A stretch of 64,000 nucleotides of DNA, taken from NCBI RefSeq assembly GCF_000685095.1, contig NZ_BAYE01000005.1, positions 310,001 through 374,000 of the forward strand, given 5' to 3'. Numbering within the stretch: position 1 is the stretch's first letter; each line of letters begins with the position of its first letter. Both the position numbers and the translations under genes were made by a program. Source of the DNA: Paraburkholderia caledonica NBRC 102488. GTDB taxonomy: Bacteria; Pseudomonadota; Gammaproteobacteria; Burkholderiales; Burkholderiaceae. Below are positions 27,731 through 36,715 of this stretch, piece after piece. The notes below the pieces were generated by a model. That model was given only the letters and a program-made list of their open reading frames with translations, ran no database searches and was not told the origin of the DNA.

Positions 27731-28339
27731 TCGCAAGTTCGACGCGTTGCACCGGATACATGGTTAGTTAAGGTAGACATCACGGAACTGGAGTCGGCAA
27801 TTCTAAACATCGCGGTCAATGCGAGAGATGCCCTGCCCGAGGGTGGGCACTTCTCGATTCGATGCGCCAACGTCCGAACAGCACAACCGGAAGATGGAAT
27901 ACCCGCCGTAGAGTACGTCTTGATAGCGTTATCCGATACCGGACGGGGGATGCCTGCATCGGTGAAGGAGCACGCGTTTGAGCCGCTTTTCACTACAAAA
28001 GCACTCGGCGCTGGCACCGGTCTCGGGCTTGCACAGGTATTGGCCGCGTGCGAGCAGTCTGGGGGTACCGCGACGATAGACAGCGAGCCCGGCAAAGGAA
28101 CGACTGTCAAACTGTTCTTGCCGCGCTATGAAGGAGCGGAAAATTTTGTAGAGTCCACGCTGCCTGAGCCATGCGTTGCTGCAGCACCTAAGCCACAGCA
28201 TGTGTTGGTCATTGAGGACAACAAGGAGGTGAATGCGGGAAATCACGCCGTGTTACGCGGCAGTCACTCGCGTAGCGTGTGTGTTGTCATTGCGTTTTCG
28301 GGAACCCAGCATATAAATAAACCAGTGCCTTGCGCCTAA
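27731..28339 (+). pseudogene. Remnant of a hybrid sensor histidine kinase (ATPase domain and start of a receiver)
   Basis: The frame opens at 27731 with no credible start and contains a nearly complete HATPase domain: N box ILNIAVNARDALPEGG, G1 SDTGRGMPASVKEHAFEPLF, and G2 GAGTGLGLAQVLAACEQSGG. It then enters a receiver domain (QHVLVIEDNKEV) that becomes unrelated after about 20 residues. The sensor, dimerisation and phospho-acceptor His regions are missing upstream and the receiver is broken downstream. I read it as a degraded gene fragment. It is G+C-poorer than the core genes of the window. Confidence 0.75.
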
Positions 28340-28444
28340 CAGTAGTTGGCACGAAGCCGAACTGACAGTGGTGGCCCGAGTACCTTCTGTGCTGGCTTGC
28401 CGCGGACATGAGAGAGCACGGCCAACAGAATTCTGAGGTGACCT

Positions 28445-29788
28445 ATGGCAGCGATACAGCACGTTTTCGTTCTGATGCTTGAGAATCGTTCTTACGACAG
28501 CGTGTTTGGGTGGTCAAACCTGACTGGGGTCACACCGGGAGGTGAGACCACAATCGCCAACGGACTGCCGGCGACGCCCATAGTCAATTTCGGACGGTCA
28601 GGGACGGCTTATCAGCTCGGAAAGGGTGCGCCCTACGCGCTCGGCTTTGACCCGGGGCACGAATTTACCGACGCCTGTGTCCAGCTTTGCGGGCTACAGG
28701 TTGCCAGCGGAGATACCGTGCGTAACGACTCCCTCGTTGTCGGTCCGAACGGCTATCCACCTTTTGCGACGGACCCTTCGACGATGGGCTTTGCCGCAAC
28801 GTACGAGGACCATTCCGACGTAGTAGCCGACGCTTTCAACGCCTTCACACCGGACCAGCTCCCCGTACTGAACTTCCTGGCCCGCCAGTACGGTGTGTGC
28901 GATAACTGGTTCGCATCGATGCCGGGACCAACGTGGCCAAATCGTTTCTTTGCCGTTGCGGGCACCTCGTCCGGGCTTGACCATTCTCCGAGTGACGCGC
29001 AAGTTGTTGAAGCGGTGTTCTTCAACGCGCCACTTTTCACTTTTCCGAATGGGACCGTTTTCTCAAAGCTTCAGGACTCCGACTGGCTTATCGTGCAAGG
29101 CGACGTTGCACAGGCCCGCGGTATTCACGGGATGCAAAATCTGCTCAGTCGTTTCGTTCGAATGGATACGCTGCTTGCCCGGCTTGCTGATGATTCATTG
29201 ACAGAGAAATTTATCTTTATCGAGCCAACGTACGATGCAAAGAATGACTTCAGGAACGGCAATTCGATGCATCCGGCAGGCGACGTTCGAAAAGGGGAAG
29301 CGTTAGTCAAGCAAGTGTACGATGCCATCAGTGGCAGCAAACTATGGTCGAGCAGTGTCCTGCTCATCGTCTTCGATGAGCATGGCGGCTTCTTTGACCA
29401 TGTGACACCTCCGAACGCGGTGCCGCCGGGCTCGCCGGAAAATGGCCGCCTGAAAACCCATAACTTTGCGTTTGACAGGCTAGGCGTACGCGTACCGGCC
29501 ATCGTCGTCTCTCCATTCGTTCCTGCTGGCACCATAGACCATTCGGTGTACGACCACAGCTCAATTCTGAAAACAACGGATACGCTGCTTGGGCTCAACG
29601 GAGCCCTCAACTTGACGGCGCGCGTGCGCGCAGCGGACAGCATCTCGAAGATGTTGAGCCTTACTACCCCTCGCTCCGATATCCCGCAATGCCCGTCCCC
29701 CGTCGCTGCAACCGGTGACTCGCGGCCCACGAGCGAAGGCGCTCCGCGGTCGAAGGACCCTTTTCTGCCACTGTATGCGCATCGCTAG
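28445..29788 (+). CDS. Phosphoesterase family protein (phospholipase C / acid phosphatase-like)
   Basis: This is a 447-aa alkaline-phosphatase-superfamily phosphoesterase. The metal-site motifs are visible: ENRSYDSVFG at the N-terminus, MPGPTWPNRFFAVAGTSSG, SMHPAGDVRKGEALVKQVYD, and VFDEHGGFFDHVTPP. The hydrolysed substrate may be a phospholipid head group or another phosphoester. The protein starts directly at the catalytic motif (MAAIQHVFVLMLENRSYDS) with no Tat or Sec signal, unlike many secreted family members. GAGGTGA lies close upstream of the ATG. It stands alone between two degraded gene remnants. Confidence 0.85.
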   Translation: MAAIQHVFVLMLENRSYDSVFGWSNLTGVTPGGETTIANGLPATPIVNFGRSGTAYQLGKGAPYALGFDPGHEFTDACVQLCGLQVASGDTVRNDSLVVGPNGYPPFATDPSTMGFAATYEDHSDVVADAFNAFTPDQLPVLNFLARQYGVCDNWFASMPGPTWPNRFFAVAGTSSGLDHSPSDAQVVEAVFFNAPLFTFPNGTVFSKLQDSDWLIVQGDVAQARGIHGMQNLLSRFVRMDTLLARLADDSLTEKFIFIEPTYDAKNDFRNGNSMHPAGDVRKGEALVKQVYDAISGSKLWSSSVLLIVFDEHGGFFDHVTPPNAVPPGSPENGRLKTHNFAFDRLGVRVPAIVVSPFVPAGTIDHSVYDHSSILKTTDTLLGLNGALNLTARVRAADSISKMLSLTTPRSDIPQCPSPVAATGDSRPTSEGAPRSKDPFLPLYAHR

Positions 29789-30493
29789 AACCGGCGGCTC
29801 ACACCAGGACATCCGGCCCCCGACAAGCGACCATCGTAGTGAACTCAGGCGCCCCCCTCCTTCTGGTGACTCGGAGTGGCAACTTCAACCGCAGGCTGGC
29901 GGGAAAGACGCGCATGCCGCGACAGCGGAACGTCAGTCATTTCATCATAGGCCCCGACGTGCCAACCGTCGCCGCTGCCCTCGGAGCCGCGCGTCTCGGC
30001 TGGTTAGCCGCTGGTGGAGATTGTCGGATGTTGTGCGCCCGCCCCCTATCTCACAGGCGTTCGTTCACTGAAAATGCACCAGAGATTGTCGCCTGCGATG
30101 CGATAACGGTCGCCATCGTCGAGAGCACTACCAGCGGAAAGACGCTCCAAGGGCCAAGTTGCAGAAAGAAAGGATTCGAAACCGCTGCCCGATTCGATAA
30201 CAGCAAGGCGCCTTGCCCGAGGTAGTTGAGTGCCAGCGCGGGAGCGTTATTGAAGGCATTTGCTGACGGAAGCAAACGAATCGGCTATCGCCGAACGCAA
30301 AGTGCTGACCGCGCAACACGAGCCCGTCGTGCTGGACGCAACCGACTTCACCGGGGCTTTGCCTGAGGCCGCCTGCTGCCAACTGCCTCTGATGAAAAAA
30401 CTTCCAACGCGTAACGCGGGGTCGTAACCAACTATCCTGATTGGCCTCCATGCATGTCAGTCACCAGTCGACCGCGTAGTCACATTTCCCTTT
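29789..30493. other. 705-base stretch holding only a transporter remnant
   Basis: No complete gene was found between the phosphoesterase and phoU. The open frames on the plus strand (for example 29839-30225) lack family-like sequence and ribosome sites. The only recognisable content is the kup fragment at 30051-30248 on the minus strand. Confidence 0.6.
30051..30248 (-). pseudogene. kup: Fragment of a Kup-type potassium transporter
   Basis: About 60 residues resemble the middle of KUP/HAK potassium transporters: [20 protein letters not shown], then a hydrophobic helix and [20 protein letters not shown]. Similarity stops abruptly on both sides: the next codons read NERL and then a stop, and no upstream part of the transporter is found. 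It is a truncated relic and cannot form a transporter. The identification rests on remembered family sequence. Confidence 0.7.
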
Positions 30494-31210
30494 TCAGTTC
30501 TGGCTACTTCCCAGCGCGTCGCGCTCAAGCTGTTCTCGGGAGACGTGACGAACGTCGGCACCCTTGGCAACATAGACCACATATTCAGCAATGTTCTTCG
30601 CGTGGTCGCCGATACGCTCGATAGCTTTAGCGATGAACAGGTAGTCCAGTCCAATCGAGATGGTTCGAGGGTCTTCCGTCATGGATGTGACGAGCTTGCG
30701 CACGAACGCCTTGAACTCGTTATCGATAGCTTCGTCATCGCGGACAATCTTCGCAGCGGCAACCGTATCCATCCGCGCGAACGCGTCCAGCGCTCTGCGC
30801 AGGATGTGCAAGGCCATTTCGCCGGAAGCCTTGATTTCAGCGGCGTTGACGTTTAGACCTCCGACGTTCGCCTGGATGCGCCGCGTACGTTTCACTATTT
30901 TCCGCGCTTCGTCGCCCGCACGCTCCAGGTTGGTAATGCACTTCGAAGTGGCCATAAGGAATCGCAGGTCACGTGCGGCGGGCTGTCGACGAGCAATGAT
31001 ATTGGTGACCTCCTCGTCGATTTTGATTTCCATGTCATTGAGCCGATGTTCACCCTCGAGGACCTGGTCAACGAGTACCGTATCGAATTCTTTCAGAGCC
31101 TCGAGCGCGTATGCAATCTGTGACTCCACAAGTCCTCCCATCTCGAGAAGCCTTGATGAAAGAAGGTTGAGGTCTGCATCAAACTTACTGGAAAGGTGCT
31201 TGTCTGGCAT
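30494..31210 (-). CDS. phoU: Phosphate-signalling protein PhoU
   Basis: This is a 238-aa all-helical protein with two PhoU repeats: the first around EMGGLVESQIAYALEALKEF and the second around KASGEMALHILRRALDAFAR, with the metal-binding type segments TNLERAGDEARKIVKR and AIERIGDHAKNIAEYVVYVA. PhoU links the Pst transporter to PhoR and damps the Pho response. It has no pst or phoB/phoR genes nearby, so it is probably an additional stand-alone copy. It is preceded on the same strand by the interrupted basic-protein gene. Confidence 0.93.
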   Translation of the reverse strand: MPDKHLSSKFDADLNLLSSRLLEMGGLVESQIAYALEALKEFDTVLVDQVLEGEHRLNDMEIKIDEEVTNIIARRQPAARDLRFLMATSKCITNLERAGDEARKIVKRTRRIQANVGGLNVNAAEIKASGEMALHILRRALDAFARMDTVAAAKIVRDDEAIDNEFKAFVRKLVTSMTEDPRTISIGLDYLFIAKAIERIGDHAKNIAEYVVYVAKGADVRHVSREQLERDALGSSQN

Positions 31211-31373
31211 GGTCGCTCCCGAGTCGATAACAACCGGTGAAGCAATCGACGGTCGTGCAATGCAAGTTGAAAAATCTGTTCGGTCGTATCAAACCCAGCG
31301 AACGCGTTCGAATCCATGAAAACCGTGTGCGCGCACCGGTCCGCCCTGGTAGCCCACCCGGGGCGTGCTACCG

Positions 31374-31832
31374 CTACGATTTTGCCGGCCGACCCGTCTT
31401 GACGGTTTCGACTGCAGAAACAGCTACCAGCAGCCCCTCGGCGGTGGGCGCCGAGTCCGGCAAGAGCACACCAGCGCGAAGAAGCTCGCTCTTTTTCACC
31501 GAGACGCCTGCGCCCAGACACTACTGCTTCAGTACCGCGATTTTCTCGTAGTCGTACTTCGGCAGCGTGAAGCTGTCACGCACCACTTTCTCTTTCTTCA
31601 CGCGTTTTGCTTTCTGCCCTGCTACCGGACTGACTTTCGCGGCGTCGACAGGTTCGGCGCGCTTCCGTTTGTCGGCCTTCGTCGGAACCGGTTGGGCATC
31701 TGGCGCTGGGATTGCGGCCACGCTCTTCTCATCCGCAGGCTTCTCATCGGCTTTCGCATTGCCGTTGGCACTCTTCGGAATGTAAAAGGTCTTCTTCGTC
31801 GGCTTCCTCGCGCTTGGTGCAGTCATGACCAT
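31374..31832 (-). pseudogene. Lys-rich protein with ribbon-helix-helix-like C-terminus, interrupted by an in-frame TAG
   Basis: The frame begins MVMTAPSARKPTKKTFYIPK, has a Lys/Ala/Pro-rich tail-like region, then KVVRDSFTLPKYDYEKIAVL and a TAG at 31521-31523 (codon 104). The same frame continues after the TAG without shift: CLGAGVSVKKSELLRAGVLL and on to TVKTGRPAKS and a stop at 31374. The joined region across the TAG looks like a beta-strand plus helix-turn-helix of a ribbon-helix-helix regulator, and the TAG falls inside it. I infer a nonsense-inactivated gene; amber readthrough is the alternative. Start choice (31832 or 31826) is uncertain. Confidence 0.65.
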
Positions 31833-32182
31833 TGCCAAATCGATGAATGGTATAAACAGTATATACCGTTGATTTGCAATTGCCGGGAATGCATTGGAGA
31901 TGCCGCCCTCGGGCAAACGGGGGCAAGTAGCGCAGCTCGTCAGCGTCCGGCGCGGAGCAGTGGAGTAAGCGCACCAGTGGTCAGCAGACCGCAAGATAGC
32001 CAAGACGACCTCCAATGTCGCGAGCAGATATCCTATCGTGGGGGGTTGCATCGACTAACTTGGCGAAGACTACCGCCTTCCCATGGGAGCCGCTGATTCC
32101 ATGTCCCAGCAAGAGGGCATCAGAATGCAGTAGGCGCTCTCAGTGGGTGAACCTATAGTACTGAGCAGCACGGAGAGATGCC
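31833..32182. other. 350-base intergenic region with a palindromic element
   Basis: No gene was recognised. Near its left end, GGTATA (31849-31854) and TATACC (31862-31867) form an inverted repeat 16 bases upstream of the start of the interrupted basic-protein gene, a plausible autoregulatory operator. The rest shows no clear promoter, terminator or repeat. Confidence 0.45.
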
Positions 32183-32461
32183 ATGGACCGAGCGGATTAT
32201 GAAGGTCCAATCAATCGGTTGGTTGCAGCGGCAGAACTGGTAGTGTCTGGCGCATCGGACGAGCAGAGACTGGATGCGCTCGCGATGCTGGCGTTCTTTC
32301 GACTTCGACGCACACGCATTGCGGAGCACGGCGCGCCACAAATCTCGAACCGGGACCTCTTCAGGGAAACCGCGGCCGCAGCACTCACGATGGCGGGCCG
32401 CAACGAGCTTCTCGCGGCATCGGCGCTTCTGGCCCAAGCGCGGATGCTTGTTAAGGCCTAG
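32183..32461 (+). CDS. Conserved hypothetical small helical protein
   Basis: This is a 92-aa protein starting MDRADYEGPINRLVAAAELV, mostly amphipathic helix with many Ala, Leu and Arg and no membrane segment. A CGGAGAG motif seven bases before the ATG supports translation. Family and function are unknown. It converges with the DUF934/sulfite reductase genes. Confidence 0.6.
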   Translation: MDRADYEGPINRLVAAAELVVSGASDEQRLDALAMLAFFRLRRTRIAEHGAPQISNRDLFRETAAAALTMAGRNELLAASALLAQARMLVKA

Positions 32462-32569
32462 ATAAGCTCGAACCGGATGGCTGAGTGTCGAAATATCGCC
32501 TTGCGCTTTCTTCCAGCTTTTCCCGGTGCGCCGAGGCTTGGCCGGCGTGCCAGTGGTTTTGCGACACCT

Positions 32570-32998
32570 TCAATCCGACCTTGAACCGGGTTCAAGCGCT
32601 CGGGCTGCGGCAAGAGGCAGCGAATCTACGATGAGGTCGCGTTGATAGAAGCCAGAAAATTGCTCCAGGTGGCGGGCCGCCTCAGTCGGGTTGAGTCCGT
32701 CGTTGAGCACCGCGCTGGAGAAGCCGGTTCGCGCCATCTGCAGCAGTTGGTCGACCTGGACGTCACCCGTTGCCCGCAAATCTCCCGTGAAGCGTAGTCT
32801 CCGGCGCAAGAGATACGCCTGGCTATAGGCTCGGCCGTCGGTGAAGTGCGGAAAATGCAGTTCAATTCGCTCCACGCCGGCGAGCTCGCCTGCTAGCGTC
32901 ATGGGGTCCGCATCGTTGGGCAGCTTCAGAACGCTCGGTTGGCCGGCGTCTAGAACCGCGCGCCTGTCGATGACTTGAAAGCGGGGAATATTGTTCAC
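32570..32998 (-). CDS. DUF934 protein, sulfite-reduction accessory
   Basis: This is a 142-aa protein. The conserved block IELHFPHFTDGRAYSQAYLL followed by RRLRFTGDLRATGDVQVDQL is the DUF934 signature. These proteins almost always follow cysI in beta- and gamma-proteobacteria and are thought to assist sulfite reductase, although their activity is not established. The GTG start at 32998 overlaps the cysI stop (GTGA), so the two are translationally coupled. In many genomes cysH would follow; here nothing of the sulfate pathway follows. Confidence 0.88.
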   Translation of the reverse strand: MNNIPRFQVIDRRAVLDAGQPSVLKLPNDADPMTLAGELAGVERIELHFPHFTDGRAYSQAYLLRRRLRFTGDLRATGDVQVDQLLQMARTGFSSAVLNDGLNPTEAARHLEQFSGFYQRDLIVDSLPLAAARALEPGSRSD

Positions 32999-34770
32999 GC
33001 CAGCACCTCATCTTTGTTTCGAGCGCCATTAGCCGCCGCCTTGAAGGGGTCGAGGCCGACGCGACGCAACGTCTCGATGAAGCGTTCGTACCGCCCCTGT
33101 TCTTGGTGTTCCCGAAGGTCGCGATATGTGCCGAGGATGGCCTCGATTGCATCAGGAACTTCGGCAGCCGAAAACGACGGGCCAATTACCTTGCCTGGCT
33201 GCGCGGTGCCGCTGGCCTGGCTCCCGTCGGCCCCACCCAACGTAATCTGGTACCACTCCTTCCCATCCTTGTCGACGCCCAGCACGCCGATATGCCCGCT
33301 ATGGTGATGGCCGCAGGAGTTGATGCATCCGCTGATATGGACATCGATGTCACCGATGTCGTCGAGTTCGTCGATGTCTTGATACCGTTCGGCGAGGGCC
33401 TGCGCGACAGGAATCGAACGCGCGTTGGCCAGCGCGCAAAAGTCTCCTCCCGGGCACGCGATGATGTCTGTCATCAAACCGATGTTTGTGCTGGCAAGAC
33501 CGAGTGCGCTCGCAGCCTCCCACAGCGCGAATAGCTTGGACGCGGGCACCCAGGGTAGAACGATGTTCTGGCTGTGGGTGACCCGCGCCTCACCACCGGA
33601 GAACCGGTCTGCCAAGTCTGCCAGGCGCTCCAACTGGTCCGCCGAAGCGTCTCCTGGCGCGTGGCCCAGCCGTTTGAACGACAGCGTCACGATGCGCAGC
33701 GCCGGTTCCCTATGCGGCGCCACGTTCCGCCGCATCCAGCGCGCGAAACGGTCCGAGACGGCAGGTGCATCTGCTTGCGAGATCCCGGTAGCCTCGGCGA
33801 CTGTCTCGGGCGGCACAAATGCGGAGGTCACACGGTCGAGCTCTGCTTGTGTGATGGTGTGCGGAGCGCCGTCAAGTTCAACGATTTGCCGGAACTCCTG
33901 CTCGACGTCGGCGATGTAGCGCTGTCCTTCTGCCTTTACCAGAATCTTGATGCGCGCCTTGTACTTGTTGTCGCGCCTGCCGTAGCGGTTATACACTCGC
34001 ACGACCGCTTCAATGTAGTTCATGATTTGATTCCATGGCAGGAACTCCCGCAGAACCGTCGCAATCATTGGCGTTCGGCCCATACCGCCACCGACCGAGA
34101 CGCGGAATCCCAGGTCGCCCGAGCTGTTTCGCACCAGTCGGAGACCTACGTCGTGCCAGTCCGTCGCCGCTCGGTCTTCGGTGGCGCCGGTGACGGCAAT
34201 CTTGAACTTTCGCGGAAGATAGGCGAATTCTGGGTGCAGTGTTGTCCACTGACGCATCAGCTCAGCGAAAGGCCGTGGGTCGGCGATTTCGTCAACGGCC
34301 ACGCCAGCACGCTCGTCGCATGAAATGTTTCGAATGCAGTTTCCGCTGGTTTGGATGCCGTGCATGTCCACGGACGCGAGGAGGTCCATCACGTCGGCGG
34401 CCTTATCTAACGGAATCCAGTTGAACTGGACGTTCGTGCGGGTGGTGAAGTGAGCGGTGTGCGTCGGTAGATGGGTCGAGCCAAGCTTTGCCTGGGCTTC
34501 GACGGCGCACCGATAGACGTCGGAGGCTGGGTCATCATATTCGCGGGCGATGCGCGCCAGGACGCGCAACTGTGCGCTCGACAGTTCGCCATATGGCACA
34601 GCCACGCGCAACATCGGTGCGTGCCGTTGCACATACCATCCGTTTTGCAGTCTGAGCGGGCGAAAGTCCTCCTCGCGCAGTTGGCCACATTGCCAACGCT
34701 CCAACTGGTCGCGGAATTGCGCGGCACGGCTCTTAACGAATGCTTTGTCAAAATCGGTGTATCGATACAT
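32995..34770 (-). CDS. cysI: Assimilatory sulfite (nitrite) reductase hemoprotein CysI-like
   Basis: This is a 591-aa siroheme/4Fe-4S reductase catalysing six-electron reduction of sulfite to sulfide. The cluster ligands are visible near the C-terminus as Cys-x5-Cys in IACPGGDFCALANA and Cys-x3-Cys in ISGCINSCGHHHSGHIG. Two nitrite/sulfite reductase ferredoxin-like repeats are present (IQTSGNCIRNISCD and similar). The start MYRYTDFDKAFVKSRAAQF is chosen because it matches the family N-terminus and GGAGAGG lies upstream; the frame is open further but not family-like. It is co-transcribed with the DUF934 gene and divergent from a MocR regulator. Confidence 0.92.
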   Translation of the reverse strand: MYRYTDFDKAFVKSRAAQFRDQLERWQCGQLREEDFRPLRLQNGWYVQRHAPMLRVAVPYGELSSAQLRVLARIAREYDDPASDVYRCAVEAQAKLGSTHLPTHTAHFTTRTNVQFNWIPLDKAADVMDLLASVDMHGIQTSGNCIRNISCDERAGVAVDEIADPRPFAELMRQWTTLHPEFAYLPRKFKIAVTGATEDRAATDWHDVGLRLVRNSSGDLGFRVSVGGGMGRTPMIATVLREFLPWNQIMNYIEAVVRVYNRYGRRDNKYKARIKILVKAEGQRYIADVEQEFRQIVELDGAPHTITQAELDRVTSAFVPPETVAEATGISQADAPAVSDRFARWMRRNVAPHREPALRIVTLSFKRLGHAPGDASADQLERLADLADRFSGGEARVTHSQNIVLPWVPASKLFALWEAASALGLASTNIGLMTDIIACPGGDFCALANARSIPVAQALAERYQDIDELDDIGDIDVHISGCINSCGHHHSGHIGVLGVDKDGKEWYQITLGGADGSQASGTAQPGKVIGPSFSAAEVPDAIEAILGTYRDLREHQEQGRYERFIETLRRVGLDPFKAAANGARNKDEVLA

Positions 34771-35031
34771 ATGTGCGAAGCCTCTCCGGTCACGCTTTTC
34801 CAAACGCGCTTTTTTATGGCGCAGACGGATACGGTAGATACGTTGACGATAATCAGGAAGAAGCAGATGGGGTGGATTTCTGCGCAGCAGTCCGGACGCA
34901 GTCAGGCCTTCAGCGTGAGGGGCCGTCGATTCCGGGTAGCATGACACCAAACCGTAGAGGTGACTCAGGGGCGTCATCACAGCGCAGACCCCCCGTAGTT
35001 CCGCTTCAGTAGCGCGCCGCAAGGTCATTCA

Positions 35032-36447
35032 ATGAATCGCTTTGAAATCATCGCGAATAACCTGGCAGAACAAATTCGTGCAGGCCACATCCCTGTCGGG
35101 GCCAGGCTTCCGTCTTTGCGCCACATAATCTCGCAGTACGGCGTCAGTCAGACAACGGTATTCCGAGCCTATTACCTGCTCGAGCAGTGGGGATTAGTCC
35201 GCGCCGAAGAACGCGCGGGCTACTTCGTCACGCCTGGCGCGGCCGTCGATGCGGTGGCGCCTGCCGAAAGACCTGAAGAAGCGCCGAAGGAAGTCGACAT
35301 TAGCAACCTGGTGTTTTCGGTACTTGAGTCGACCCGACACCCGGACATAGTGCCCTTGGGTTCGGCGTTTCCTTCCCCCAGGCTGTATCCGTCGGCGCGG
35401 CTCTTGAAGTCTCTGGTGGCGGGCACGCGTTCGCTTAGCCCTTGGAGTACGGTCGAGGACCTGCCCGGCAGCGACCCACTCCGCAAACAGATTGGGTTAC
35501 GTTACATCGGGACAGGATTTGCCGTTGCGCCGGAGGAAATCATTGTGACCAACGGCGCACTCGAGGCATTGAACCTCTGCCTGATGGCCGTGACGCGGCC
35601 GGGCGACGTCGTTGCCGTCGAATCTCCGTGTTTCTATGCTGCGCTGCAGGCAATCGAGCGACTCGACCTGAGGGCAGTCGAAATTCCAGTGGACCCAGTC
35701 CTGGGGTTAGACATCGACGCACTGCGAAGCGCGCTCGCGCAACACCCCATCAGGGCATGCTGGTTCATGCCCAACTTTCAGAATCCAACAGGGACCTCTC
35801 TGTCTGTCGAGAAGAAACGCGCATTGGTCGAGATGCTACGCGAAAAGCAGGTCCCGCTCATCGAGGACGACGTCTACCAAGAGCTTCACTTCAGTCGTGA
35901 CCGGCCTTTGCCCGCGAAGGCATTCGATACTGAAGGACTCGTCATGCATTGCAGTTCGTTCTCGAAGACGCTCGCACCCGGTTACCGGGTTGGATGGGCC
36001 ACAGCCGGCCGATTTGCCGACAAAGTTCGGCGACTCAAGCTAATGACAACACTGTGTGCAAGTATCCCCGCACAGGCTGGCATTGCCGACTACCTGGAGA
36101 ACGGCGGCTACGACAGGCATCTCCGCTCGCTACGCTCATCGCTTCAAACGCAACTTGTAGAAATGGAGGCCGCGCTGCATCGATGGCTACCCGACGCGGC
36201 CGAGTGGACGCGCCCGCACGGAGGCTACATGCTGTGGCTGCAACTCCCGCAGTCTGTCAAGGCGATGGAGCTTCACGCGCTGGCGAGCGAACGCGGCATC
36301 AGCATTGCGCCAGGCCCAATGTTCTCAGCGACACACGCTTTTCAGAACTGCGTGCGGCTCAATTTCGGGCACCCTTGGGATGCCCGCTTTGAAAATGCAA
36401 TTCGCGCACTTGCGCAGATTCTGGACTCACCCGCAGTTCGCGCCTGA
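35032..36447 (+). CDS. MocR-type GntR/aminotransferase-fusion regulator
   Basis: This is a 471-aa PLP-dependent regulator. The N-terminal GntR winged helix (about 1-75) includes PVGARLPSLRHIISQYGVSQ and TTVFRAYYLLEQWGLVRAEE. The aminotransferase class I domain follows, with the PLP-binding Lys in CSSFSKTLAPGYRVGW and the Asn-Pro-x-Gly motif in QNPTGTSLS. The 261-base divergent gap to cysI is the natural place for its operator, so control of the sulfite reductase pair by a PLP-linked sulfur or amino-acid signal is inferred. Confidence 0.92.
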   Translation: MNRFEIIANNLAEQIRAGHIPVGARLPSLRHIISQYGVSQTTVFRAYYLLEQWGLVRAEERAGYFVTPGAAVDAVAPAERPEEAPKEVDISNLVFSVLESTRHPDIVPLGSAFPSPRLYPSARLLKSLVAGTRSLSPWSTVEDLPGSDPLRKQIGLRYIGTGFAVAPEEIIVTNGALEALNLCLMAVTRPGDVVAVESPCFYAALQAIERLDLRAVEIPVDPVLGLDIDALRSALAQHPIRACWFMPNFQNPTGTSLSVEKKRALVEMLREKQVPLIEDDVYQELHFSRDRPLPAKAFDTEGLVMHCSSFSKTLAPGYRVGWATAGRFADKVRRLKLMTTLCASIPAQAGIADYLENGGYDRHLRSLRSSLQTQLVEMEAALHRWLPDAAEWTRPHGGYMLWLQLPQSVKAMELHALASERGISIAPGPMFSATHAFQNCVRLNFGHPWDARFENAIRALAQILDSPAVRA

Positions 36448-36488
36448 CGCCGCGAAGCAAAGATGCGCGTTGCGACACATGTCCGCAG

Positions 36489-36692
36489 TCAAAAGCCCTG
36501 CGCTGAACTTGTTCCATCGACAATCAGCTCGACTACACCAAGGATGAGCAACCCAATCATTAGAGCCAGCGCCACTGCCACAAAGGGTAGCAGCACCATG
36601 TTGACGTTGGCCAAATCGGCTTCATGATTTGCACGCTTGCGCACGCCGAAGAAACTGGCCAAAACCATGCCGACCATACGTATCAGTTCCAC
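36489..36692 (-). CDS. DUF2970 small membrane protein
   Basis: This is a 67-aa protein with the pattern MELIRMVGMVLASFFGVRKR, a polar loop, and one C-terminal membrane helix (LLPFVAVALALMIGLLILGV). The start is taken as the GTG at 36692 because AAGGAG lies seven bases upstream of it; an ATG at 36719 would lie before that ribosome site. Function is unknown, but the family is widespread in beta-proteobacteria. Confidence 0.75.
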   Translation of the reverse strand: MELIRMVGMVLASFFGVRKRANHEADLANVNMVLLPFVAVALALMIGLLILGVVELIVDGTSSAQGF

Positions 36693-36715
36693 GACCTTTC
36701 TCCTTAGGACATAAG

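Noticed and set aside
29839..30225. Plus-strand 128-codon frame after the phosphoesterase
   Set aside because: It has no ribosome site and no recognisable fold, and lies opposite the kup fragment.
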